From CAZSGN01 sp964606415 (GTDB lineage: Bacteria; Bacteroidota; Bacteroidia; Bacteroidales; JBBRXJ01), in NCBI GenBank assembly GCA_964606415.1, contig CAZSGN010000063.1, positions 1-12,580 of the forward strand: DNA of 12,580 nucleotides, written 5' to 3'. Below the pieces are notes generated by a model. The model was not told where the DNA came from. It ran no database searches and saw only the letters and a program-made list of their open reading frames with translations. Position 1 is the stretch's first letter. Every line of letters starts with the position of its first letter. The position numbers and the translations under genes are program-made. Shown here piece after piece: positions 1 to 4,404 of this stretch.

Positions 1-43
1 CGTCTACTGACTGATTCGTTTCTTGTCCGTCTACTGACTGATT
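1..43. repeat. Two 16-bp direct repeats, 27-nt period, cut by window edge
   Basis: CGTCTACTGACTGATT occurs at 1-16 and again at 28-43, separated by 11 nt. The period is a multiple of three. The array may continue to the left of the window. With only two short copies its nature cannot be decided. Confidence 0.6.
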
Positions 44-120
44 TTTGTTACGAATCCCACATCATTAAAGTTTATCAAAAAAATAAAATTTTAAATTATA
101 TCAAGCGTTTATTAAAATAA
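1..120 (+). CDS. Possible 3' tail of an upstream gene (partial, doubtful)
   Basis: Frame 1 is open from the left edge for 39 codons and ends in TAA at 118-120. The first codons contain an in-frame 27-nt repeat (Arg-Leu-Leu-Thr-Asp at residues 1-5 and 10-14), and the end is Lys/Leu rich. The minus strand is also open from about 62 to the edge and would read an Asn-Gln-Ser-Val-Asp repeat, so the coding strand is undecided. No family is recognised. The stretch may equally be non-coding repeat DNA. Confidence 0.15.
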   Translation, partial: RLLTDSFLVRLLTDFCYESHIIKVYQKNKILNYIKRLLK

Positions 121-134
121 TGATGATGTGGGAT
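54..134. repeat. 12-bp inverted repeat around an AT-rich 57-nt centre
   Basis: ATCCCACATCAT at 54-65 is matched by its exact reverse complement at 123-134. The centre is almost pure A/T. The shape (perfect arms, short AT-rich core, 81 bp overall) fits a tiny non-autonomous element or a structured transcript end. No transposase is present. It lies inside the segment that interrupts repeat copy A relative to copy B. Confidence 0.45.
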
Positions 135-249
135 CGCCGGTGGACAGTGTTTGTGGCCTTGCGGGTGTCCGGCAACAAAAACCACTAAACCCTTAAAAAA
201 CCATGAGAATTATGCAACCCTCTGCAAAAATGAAATATCATCTAAGACT

Positions 250-444
250 AATGACAAAAAAAATGAACAAGTTTATAGGCGCCTTAAAGCCTATAGTTGA
301 ATCAAGTTTTTCGGGATAAAATTGTGTTATATATTTTATAAATGTAATATTTAAACAGCATGAAATCAATAATTTAGCTCTGTGCTTTAATTTGTAAAGT
401 TTTAATAATTAGTGTTTTATATGTTATTGCGAAACTTTTGTAAA
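250..444 (+). repeat. 195-bp direct repeat, copy A
   Basis: Aligns without gaps to copy B at 2623-2817. By hand I count about 18 differences in 195 positions (about 91% identity), of which only 2 fall in the first 70 nt. Copy B ends 10 nt before a NifX-like start codon. Copy A is followed by no recognisable gene, so it may be an orphaned promoter/leader left by a duplication or rearrangement. The conserved 3' end contains the block GCGAAACTTTTGTAAA, possibly promoter sequence. Confidence 0.85.
251..319 (+). CDS. Candidate 22-aa small protein or leader peptide, copy A
   Basis: ATG at 251, TAA at 317-319. The peptide begins Met-Thr-Lys-Lys-Met-Asn-Lys and ends Ser-Phe-Ser-Gly. An alternative start is the ATG at 263. 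The identical peptide is encoded in copy B (2624-2692). The two nucleotide differences between the copies (position 283 C versus A, position 313 G versus A) are both synonymous (Ala, Ser), whereas downstream repeat DNA is about 13% diverged. No Shine-Dalgarno is visible. With only two substitutions the protein case is suggestive, and a conserved RNA hairpin at 274-295 is a competing explanation. Confidence 0.35.
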   Translation: MTKKMNKFIGALKPIVESSFSG

Positions 445-672
445 TGATTAAAATGATTCAAGATAAAAAGCGAATCAATTTTACGACATGATAAATTGTT
501 TTTGTATTTTCATAAGTTATTGATTCACAACACTAGGATCAGGAGTTCTGAGGTTATTAACCAATGTGAGGAGTATTATTTTGAGGGTTGTTTCTTTTTG
601 GCCTTGTGCTGTGTTATAGCTTTAGTTTTAATATGTAATGCCGGAGCTCTGGTGAGATGAGAATGCTGTTTT
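445..672. other. Non-coding stretch between repeat copy A and the DUF134 gene
   Basis: No convincing gene on either strand. A 12-codon frame at 453 ends quickly. An 8-bp inverted repeat (GAATCAAT at 472-479, ATTGATTC at 519-526) and a near-palindrome around GAGCTC (about 641-652) are the only structures seen. Because the DUF134 gene ends at 673 on the minus strand, its transcription terminator should lie here, but no hairpin followed by a T-run is evident. Confidence 0.5.
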
Positions 673-1248
673 TTATTTCTTCTTTTGTTTCAGATACCGC
701 TGGTGATGATAAGATCCTTTTCTGATCATTTTATTGCCGCATTCGGGGCATGTATGTTTCCGGCATGGAATGCCTTTTTGATGTTCTTCTTCGTGGTTAC
801 AGTGAAGACAGATGCATTGATCTTCGGTCATTAATTGATCGGTTTGTTCTGGTTCATGGATGAGTTTGATGTCAGTTGATTCACAGGCATGACAATGTGG
901 ATCCCGGTCTGTCGAAGTGGTAATGCGTTGGCATTTTTGACATTTATACCAGAAGGTATCTGCCTTGATATGTCCGCCTTCGATGATGATCGCTTTCCCT
1001 TCGCTCAATGCCAGGGCAATATTGCGCCTGGCTTTTTCATAAATCCGGGTAAATGTAGGCCGGGATACATCCATGAGTTTTGCGGCATCCGTTTGATTAT
1101 AACCTTCATAATCGCACAGACGGATGGATTCATATTCCTCGTATAATAATTCTACAGGCTCCAGATCTTTAAGAGGCATTCCCATTGGTTTAAAGCCTGC
1201 TACACGGGGCGGATGTTCTATTTTTCTGTTTCTTTTAGGCCGTGGCAT
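673..1248 (-). CDS. DUF134 family (UPF0251) DNA-binding-like protein with Cys-rich C-terminus
   Basis: 191 residues. Residues 1-95 match the DUF134/UPF0251 pattern: basic Pro-Arg-Pro start, Pro-Pro-Arg-Val-Ala-Gly-Phe, a Leu-Glu-Pro-Val-Glu-Leu stretch, then a helix-turn-helix at about 50-75 (Tyr-Asn-Gln-Thr-Asp-Ala-Ala ... Val-Ser-Arg-Pro-Thr-Phe-Thr-Arg-Ile) resembling sigma region 4, and the closing Gly-Lys-Ala-Ile-Ile-Ile-Glu-Gly-Gly. The second half has two Cys clusters: C103-x2-C106 with C119-x2-C122, and C145/C147-x2-C150 with C162 and C167-x2-C170, spaced as in zinc ribbons or Fe-S/metal sites. It is divergent from the NifX/DUF5320 genes, a usual neighbourhood for this family in anaerobes. 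I infer that it regulates that cluster, perhaps with metal or redox sensing, but this is not shown for the family. Confidence 0.9.
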   Translation of the reverse strand: MPRPKRNRKIEHPPRVAGFKPMGMPLKDLEPVELLYEEYESIRLCDYEGYNQTDAAKLMDVSRPTFTRIYEKARRNIALALSEGKAIIIEGGHIKADTFWYKCQKCQRITTSTDRDPHCHACESTDIKLIHEPEQTDQLMTEDQCICLHCNHEEEHQKGIPCRKHTCPECGNKMIRKGSYHHQRYLKQKKK

Positions 1249-1252
1249 GATA

Positions 1253-1260
1253 CAAATATA
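1253..1260 (-). promoter_or_regulatory. Bacteroidota -7 box of the DUF134 gene
   Basis: On the minus strand the sequence reads TATATTTG, a full match to TAnnTTTG, ending only 4 nt before the ATG at 1248. No clear -33 TTG partner is seen at the usual spacing. If used, the mRNA would be leaderless or nearly so, consistent with the lack of a Shine-Dalgarno. Confidence 0.4.
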
Positions 1261-1555
1261 TGTATTTATTATCCTTTATCCTTTTATTTTTTTAATGAAA
1301 CGAGTTACGATAAATAATCATCACGGTTCCGCGGAGCCTGTCCCGAAATGCTATAATGCTTATTGGACTTGTTTATGATATTCTATTTGTAAATTTATGC
1401 TTTTCATTTCTTTGCATACAAGAACCTCCGGCGTTTAGGGATTTTTTGTAACAAATCAAGAAAATTGTATTGCGGGTGGCACCAGCAAGCAACGCAGTCG
1501 AGAGCATTGAAAACTGGTGATCAGCCATTGTCTTGTTTGTTTCGTTACGTGGGTC

Positions 1556-1568
1556 GTCACTACGTGAC
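1556..1568. repeat. Hairpin unit, 5-bp stem and 3-nt loop
   Basis: GTCAC, loop TAC, GTGAC: perfect 5-bp stem. Same geometry as the units at 1629-1641 and 3261-3273, suggesting a common family of short interspersed repeats. Confidence 0.35.
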
Positions 1569-1628
1569 TATAATAAGCTTCTTGGCAGCGTCTTGATTGT
1601 AGAAAATTGAAATAGATGAAGTAACATA

Positions 1629-1641
1629 ACCGCGTAGCGGT
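1629..1641. repeat. Hairpin unit, 5-bp stem and 3-nt loop
   Basis: ACCGC, loop GTA, GCGGT: perfect GC-rich 5-bp stem in AT-rich surroundings. There is no T-run after it, so it is not a terminator. Confidence 0.35.
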
Positions 1642-1744
1642 GACCTGTTGGAATTTAGTCGGACACTACTGCTTATTAATTGGAGTATTTTAAGATTAGA
1701 TCCTTTGAGGCAAAAAAAATTGTAAAAAATCACTTAAATATTTT

Positions 1745-1768
1745 TATAATGAACATATGTTCATTATA
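1745..1768. promoter_or_regulatory. Perfect 24-bp palindrome, probable operator
   Basis: The half-site TATAATGAACAT (1745-1756) is followed directly by its exact reverse complement (1757-1768). Its last four bases overlap the -7 box at 1765-1772, so a bound dimer would block polymerase. The TGAAC...GTTCA core resembles ArsR/SmtB-type operators. No ArsR-family gene is in the window, so the DUF134 protein or a distant regulator is the candidate ligand. Confidence 0.7.
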
Positions 1769-1772
1769 TTTG
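1765..1772 (+). promoter_or_regulatory. -7 box TATATTTG of the NifX/DUF5320 unit
   Basis: Full match to TAnnTTTG, 37 nt before the ATG at 1810. It shares four bases with the 24-bp palindrome. A convincing -33 element is not seen; the palindrome occupies that space. Confidence 0.55.
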
Positions 1773-1809
1773 TGTTGTTAAATTGATATAAAAACAGAAA
1801 GACATATTT

Positions 1810-2115
1810 ATGAAGACCATAGCAGTACCAGCTAAAACCAATACCAGTGATGCATTGGTAGATGAGCGATTCGGAAGAGCATCATTTTTTGCTATTTGTA
1901 AGGATGAAACATTATCTTTTATTGATAATCCTCACCATAATGATGGAAGTGGTGTTGGGACCAAAGTTGTTGAATTGCTTGCAACAAATGGTGTTAATAT
2001 GATTATTGCTCCTGAGATTGGCCCAAAGGCGATGCAATTGATTGAAAAATTAAATATAGATTACCAGAAACTTGAACAAAAAGAAATTACTGTTAAACAA
2101 GCTTGTAATATTTAA
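1810..2115 (+). CDS. NifX/NifB-C-terminal family protein (dinitrogenase Fe-Mo cofactor type)
   Basis: 101 residues, the full length of the small stand-alone members of the NifX/NafY/ORP family (RNase H-like fold that carries metal-sulfur clusters). Visible family marks: N-terminal strand Lys-Thr-Ile-Ala-Val-Pro, Asp-Glu-Arg-Phe-Gly-Arg at 18-23, a His-His pair at 42-43, Gly-Ser-Gly-Val-Gly-Thr at 46-51, and the Ile-Ile-Ala-Pro-Glu-Ile-Gly-Pro-Lys-Ala motif at 65-74. No Shine-Dalgarno precedes the ATG. It is first gene of a unit with the DUF5320 gene 31 nt downstream. No nitrogenase genes are seen. The company of Fe-S ATPases points to an ORP-like cluster-carrier role rather than nitrogen fixation (inference). 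Confidence 0.9.
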   Translation: MKTIAVPAKTNTSDALVDERFGRASFFAICKDETLSFIDNPHHNDGSGVGTKVVELLATNGVNMIIAPEIGPKAMQLIEKLNIDYQKLEQKEITVKQACNI

Positions 2116-2133
2116 TTAACCTTTAAAATATAT

Positions 2134-2139
2134 AGGAGG
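2134..2139 (+). promoter_or_regulatory. Strong Shine-Dalgarno for the DUF5320 gene
   Basis: AGGAGG, 7 nt before the ATG at 2147. It fixes that start codon. Such a consensus site is uncommon in Bacteroidota. Confidence 0.8.
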
Positions 2140-2146
2140 ATTTATT

Positions 2147-2443
2147 ATGCCAGCAGGAAATAAACAAGGACCGGAAGGAATGGGCCCAATGTCCGGACGA
2201 GGCATGGGGTATTGTTCAGGAAATAATGCTCCCGGATATGAGATGCCGGGAGGCCGTGGACGAGGCTTGCGTTTTGGAGCAGGTGCCCGGAGGCAGCAGG
2301 GATGGAGGCACAACAATGCCTTCCAGCACCCATCACATAGCCCTGACGCCAGGGATGAGATCAGCCAATTGCGGTCAGAGAATCAAATGCTCAAAAAGCA
2401 AATGGACGAAATCAATCGTAAAATTGATGAGTTGCGTAAATAA
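2147..2443 (+). CDS. DUF5320-like Gly-rich protein with C-terminal coiled coil
   Basis: 98 residues. The N-terminus Met-Pro-x-Gly ... Gly-Pro-x-Gly-Met-Gly-Pro-Met-Ser-Gly-Arg-Gly-x-Gly-Tyr-Cys (1-23) is the signature of the small DUF5320-type proteins found beside NifX and MinD/ferredoxin genes in anaerobes. Residues 24-50 are Gly/Arg-rich and probably disordered. Residues 69-98 form a short coiled coil with hydrophobic positions I72, L75, L82, M86, I89, I93 and L96. Only one Cys (C23) is present. The function of the family is unknown; a scaffold or partner of the NifX-like protein is plausible. Likely co-transcribed with the NifX-like gene 31 nt upstream. Confidence 0.85.
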   Translation: MPAGNKQGPEGMGPMSGRGMGYCSGNNAPGYEMPGGRGRGLRFGAGARRQQGWRHNNAFQHPSHSPDARDEISQLRSENQMLKKQMDEINRKIDELRK

Positions 2444-2450
2444 ATCAGGA

Positions 2451-2466
2451 AGAAGAGATTTCTTCT
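2451..2466 (+). terminator. Weak hairpin after the DUF5320 gene
   Basis: AGAAGA, loop GATT, TCTTCT, 8 nt after the stop codon. The stem is A/T-weighted and no T-run follows, so termination here is doubtful. Confidence 0.2.
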
Positions 2467-2534
2467 ATAAAATCATTAAAGTTTCGCAGTAAATTAATTA
2501 AGATTGAATTTTAATTTTCTTGTGTGTGTGGCCA

Positions 2535-2589
2535 GTGAATTTGGGAAGGAAAGGGCGTAGCCATGGCTTGTGTGGATGCCATAATTCAC
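2535..2589. repeat. Inverted repeat in a probable repeat fragment
   Basis: GTGAATT (2535-2541) and AATTCAC (2583-2589) flank a G-rich stretch containing the palindrome GCCATGGC (about 2570-2577). The stretch is intergenic. A minus-strand open frame runs across it into repeat copy B but looks spurious. Confidence 0.3.
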
Positions 2590-2603
2590 GAGTATTTTTT
2601 TTG

Positions 2604-2641
2604 GTTCGTTTTTTTTGTTACGAATGACAAAAAAAATGAAC
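2604..2641 (+). terminator. Long A/T hairpin, terminator-like, at the junction with repeat copy B
   Basis: Left arm 2604-2618 and right arm 2627-2641 pair over 15 bp with a single G.U, around the 8-nt loop TACGAATG. Each arm contains eight consecutive T or A residues. It could end transcription from the NifX/DUF5320 unit in either direction. The small-ORF ATG (2624-2626) lies in the loop, so the hairpin could also affect its translation. Copy A lacks the left arm next to its ATG. Confidence 0.4.
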
Positions 2642-2817
2642 AAGTTTATAGGCGCATTAAAGCCTATAGTTGAATCAAGTTTTTCAGGATAAAATTTAAG
2701 TATATATTTTATAAATGGAATATTTAAATAGCATGAAATCAATAATTTAACCCTGTGATTTAATATCCACAGTCTTAATAATTAGTGTTTTATAAATTAT
2801 TGCGAAACTTTTGTAAA
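2623..2817 (+). repeat. 195-bp direct repeat, copy B (leader of the second NifX-like gene)
   Basis: Gap-free partner of copy A (250-444), about 91% identical by hand count. It ends 10 nt before the ATG at 2828 and therefore supplies the promoter and/or 5' leader of that gene. The conserved AACTTTTG block (about 2806-2813) is a one-base-off match to TAnnTTTG. Homology to copy A stops just before the start codon, so regulatory DNA and not the coding gene was duplicated. Confidence 0.85.
2624..2692 (+). CDS. Candidate 22-aa small protein or leader peptide, copy B
   Basis: ATG at 2624, TAA at 2690-2692. It encodes exactly the same peptide as copy A although the DNA differs at two third-codon positions. 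The 7-bp stem TATAGGC (2647-2653) / GCCTATA (2662-2668) lies inside the ORF, and one of the two differences falls in its loop. It stands 135 nt upstream of the NifX-like gene, a position suitable for a leader peptide. No ribosome-binding site is seen. Confidence 0.35.
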   Translation: MTKKMNKFIGALKPIVESSFSG

Positions 2818-2827
2818 ATAATTAATT

Positions 2828-3169
2828 ATGAGTAGGATTATATTAGCTATTCCTTCAGAGAATGGTATGTTAAGCAAGCATTTTGGCCATTGCCGGCAAT
2901 TTGAATTGATTGATATTCGTGATGGGCAGGTGATCAATCGGGAAGCTGTTGATCCCCCTCCGCATCAGCCCGGCCTTTTGCCCAAATGGTTGCACGAAAA
3001 AGGTGTTACCGATCTGATTGCCGGGGGCATTGGACAGAAAGCGATTCATTTGTTTCAGTCTTTTGGAATAAAGGTTTGTTATGGTATCGAGATGGGACCC
3101 GTTGATAACCTGGTTGATCGTTTCCTGAAAAATGAATTGGTACAGGGCCAAAATCTTTGTGATCATTAA
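2828..3169 (+). CDS. NifX/ORP-family metal-cluster protein, second copy
   Basis: 113 residues, same superfamily as the protein at 1810 but clearly diverged. Marks: Lys-His-Phe-Gly-His-Cys at 17-22, Pro-Pro-Pro-His at 43-46, Leu-Ile-Ala-Gly-Gly-Ile-Gly at 63-69, and the C-terminal Gly-x-Asn-x-Cys-Asp-His at 107-113 seen in many ORP-like members. Histidines 18, 21 and 46 and cysteines 22 and 111 are possible metal-cluster ligands. There is no Shine-Dalgarno. It is separated by 368 nt from the MinD-type genes, so it may be its own transcript driven from repeat copy B. Confidence 0.9.
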   Translation: MSRIILAIPSENGMLSKHFGHCRQFELIDIRDGQVINREAVDPPPHQPGLLPKWLHEKGVTDLIAGGIGQKAIHLFQSFGIKVCYGIEMGPVDNLVDRFLKNELVQGQNLCDH

Positions 3170-3537
3170 TTTCTTTTTCTAAATGAGGGCCGTTTTTGTC
3201 AATAGGACGCTCCTAAAGGGGCTGGAGTTGTTGGGGTATTTATTTTACTATAAACAGGTCATCCCTCCGGGATTATTTGATCATTCTCAGGCGAATTTTT
3301 CCCTGTCGCAATCGTAGGCTTGTGGCTTTATAGAACCATGTTTAATTTTATTGAAGAATAAAATTTGTTTATTAAGCTATTCCGGCTATTCCTGTCAGCC
3401 GTGAGCGAGAATTTTCAGCTCATTTTGTAAATCCCATTATTATCGGGGGCCGAAGGGAATAATTGCTTAACATGTTCTGTTTATTAATTTGGGAAATTTT
3501 GAAATTAGGTGATTTAATGTGTTAAAGTAGAATTAAT
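3170..3537. other. 368-bp gene-free gap with hairpin repeat fragments
   Basis: No gene is supported. It contains the hairpins GCTCC-TAAA-GGGGC (3209-3222, one T.G pair) and ATCCC-TCC-GGGAT (3261-3273), about 40 nt apart, and GC-richer patches near 3395 and 3443 in otherwise AT-rich DNA. These look like remains of short interspersed repeats. No clear TAnnTTTG box was found before the gene at 3538. Confidence 0.45.
3261..3273. repeat. Hairpin unit, 5-bp stem and 3-nt loop
   Basis: ATCCC, loop TCC, GGGAT. It shares the geometry of the units at 1556 and 1629. It sits about 90 nt after the second NifX-like gene but has no following T-run. Confidence 0.3.
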
Positions 3538-4404
3538 ATGAGATACGAGATAGCAGTCGTTAGTGGGAAAGGCGGGACGGGAAAAACGACGGTTACGTTG
3601 GCCCTGGCTAAGCTCTTAGGAAAAGAGTATGATTTAACCCTTGTGGATGCTGATGTTGAAGAACCAAACGATCACTTGTTTTTATCCGGATTGAATCATG
3701 AAAAATCAAGAGAAGTTAAGCGTTTGGTGCCGGAGATAGATGTAGATCAATGTACATTTTGCCGTCGTTGCCAGGATTTTTGTGAGTTCAATGCGATCAC
3801 GCTTATTCCACCGGCATCTGCTATTATTTCTGATGAATTGTGCCATTCATGCGGTGCGTGTAGTTATGCTTGTCCGGATGATGCTATCAGTGAAAAGGCC
3901 TATGGGATTGGGGCCTTTTCTGAATCCGTGATGGATGAGAAGAATTCCTTTGTTCAGGGAAAATTAAACGTTGGATTACCTTTGCAAACACCATTGATCC
4001 GTGAGCTTAAAAAAGAGGTGCAGGCCAAGGAAGGAATTATTTTAATTGATGCTCCTCCGGGTACGAGTTGCCCGGTGGTGGCTTCGCTTGATAGAGTAGA
4101 TCTTGCTGTGCTTGTTGCCGAACCGACGCCTTTTGGTGTTAATGATATGAATTTGGCTATTGACACAATACAGCAGGCCAATATACCATTTGTCGTTGTC
4201 ATTAACAAGGCAGGATCGGGTAATGAAGATATTTACCGTGTCCTGAAAGACAAAAATAGTCATATTGTGGCTGAGATTCCTTTTAGTATGAATATCGCGA
4301 GTCAATATGCGGGGGGCGTTTTGCCGGAAAAGCTTATTCAGCCTTATTTAACTGATTTAAAATTATATATAGAGGAGGCTTGTCAATGGAAATCACAGTC
4401 TTAA
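3538..4404 (+). CDS. MinD/ParA-superfamily P-loop ATPase with inserted 2x[4Fe-4S] ferredoxin domain (first)
   Basis: 288 residues, normal for the family. Deviant Walker A Gly-Lys-Gly-Gly-Thr-Gly-Lys-Thr at 10-17, Walker A' Val-Asp-Ala-Asp-Val-Glu-Glu-Pro at 36-43, and Walker B-like Ile-Leu-Ile-Asp-Ala-Pro-Pro-Gly at 168-175. Between the A' and B motifs lies a bacterial ferredoxin insert with two full CxxCxxCxxxC sets: C72, C75, C78, C82 and C102, C105, C108, C112. C178 follows the Walker B region. Such soluble ATPases belong to the ORP neighbourhood and are thought to handle Fe-S or metal-sulfur clusters; electron transfer coupled to ATP is possible. The next gene starts inside its 3' end, so the two probably form a heterodimer (inference). 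Confidence 0.93.
   Translation: MRYEIAVVSGKGGTGKTTVTLALAKLLGKEYDLTLVDADVEEPNDHLFLSGLNHEKSREVKRLVPEIDVDQCTFCRRCQDFCEFNAITLIPPASAIISDELCHSCGACSYACPDDAISEKAYGIGAFSESVMDEKNSFVQGKLNVGLPLQTPLIRELKKEVQAKEGIILIDAPPGTSCPVVASLDRVDLAVLVAEPTPFGVNDMNLAIDTIQQANIPFVVVINKAGSGNEDIYRVLKDKNSHIVAEIPFSMNIASQYAGGVLPEKLIQPYLTDLKLYIEEACQWKSQS
4372..4378 (+). promoter_or_regulatory. Shine-Dalgarno that sets the start of the second ATPase
   Basis: GAGGAGG lies inside the upstream coding sequence, 7 nt before the ATG at 4386. This favours 4386 over the in-frame TTG at 4380, which would be only 1 nt from the site. Confidence 0.8.

Larger units (their letters stand above)
1249..1809. other. 561-bp divergent intergenic region with three short hairpins
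   Basis: Separates the divergent DUF134 and NifX-like genes. No credible gene is present. It contains compact hairpins: GGTTC-CGCG-GAGCC at 1325-1338 (one T.G pair), GTCAC-TAC-GTGAC at 1556-1568, and ACCGC-GTA-GCGGT at 1629-1641. They resemble the short GC-rich hairpin fragments found between genes in many Bacteroidota, probably decayed interspersed repeats. The right end holds the operator and promoter of the NifX-like gene. Confidence 0.5.

Noticed and set aside
1..43. CRISPR array at the left edge
   Set aside because: Only two 16-bp copies with an 11-nt spacer; real repeats and spacers are longer, and no cas gene is present.
1124..1378. 84-codon plus-strand open frame overlapping the DUF134 gene
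   Set aside because: Shadow of the well-supported minus-strand DUF134 gene; its product has no recognisable features.
1444..1460. Third copy of the TTTTTGTTACGAAT motif
   Set aside because: The local sequence TTTTTTGTAACAAATC is only loosely similar and is not followed by the 195-bp repeat.
1471..1525. tRNA-like segment
   Set aside because: CACCAG/CTGGTG arms pair over a 28-nt gap but no cloverleaf, T-loop or acceptor stem can be formed.
2494..2742. 82-codon minus-strand open frame
   Set aside because: It runs across two unrelated blocks (the G-rich fragment and repeat copy B), has no ribosome-binding site, and the same frame in copy A carries several amino-acid changes and ends differently.
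1810..3169. Nitrogen-fixation role for the two NifX-like genes
   Set aside because: No nifHDK, nifE/N or nifB-type radical SAM gene in the window; small stand-alone NifX relatives with MinD/ferredoxin ATPases are found in many non-fixing anaerobes.
4380..4385. TTG start at 4380 for the second ATPase
   Set aside because: Only 1 nt from the GAGGAGG site, whereas the ATG at 4386 has ideal 7-nt spacing and begins exactly with the family's first strand.
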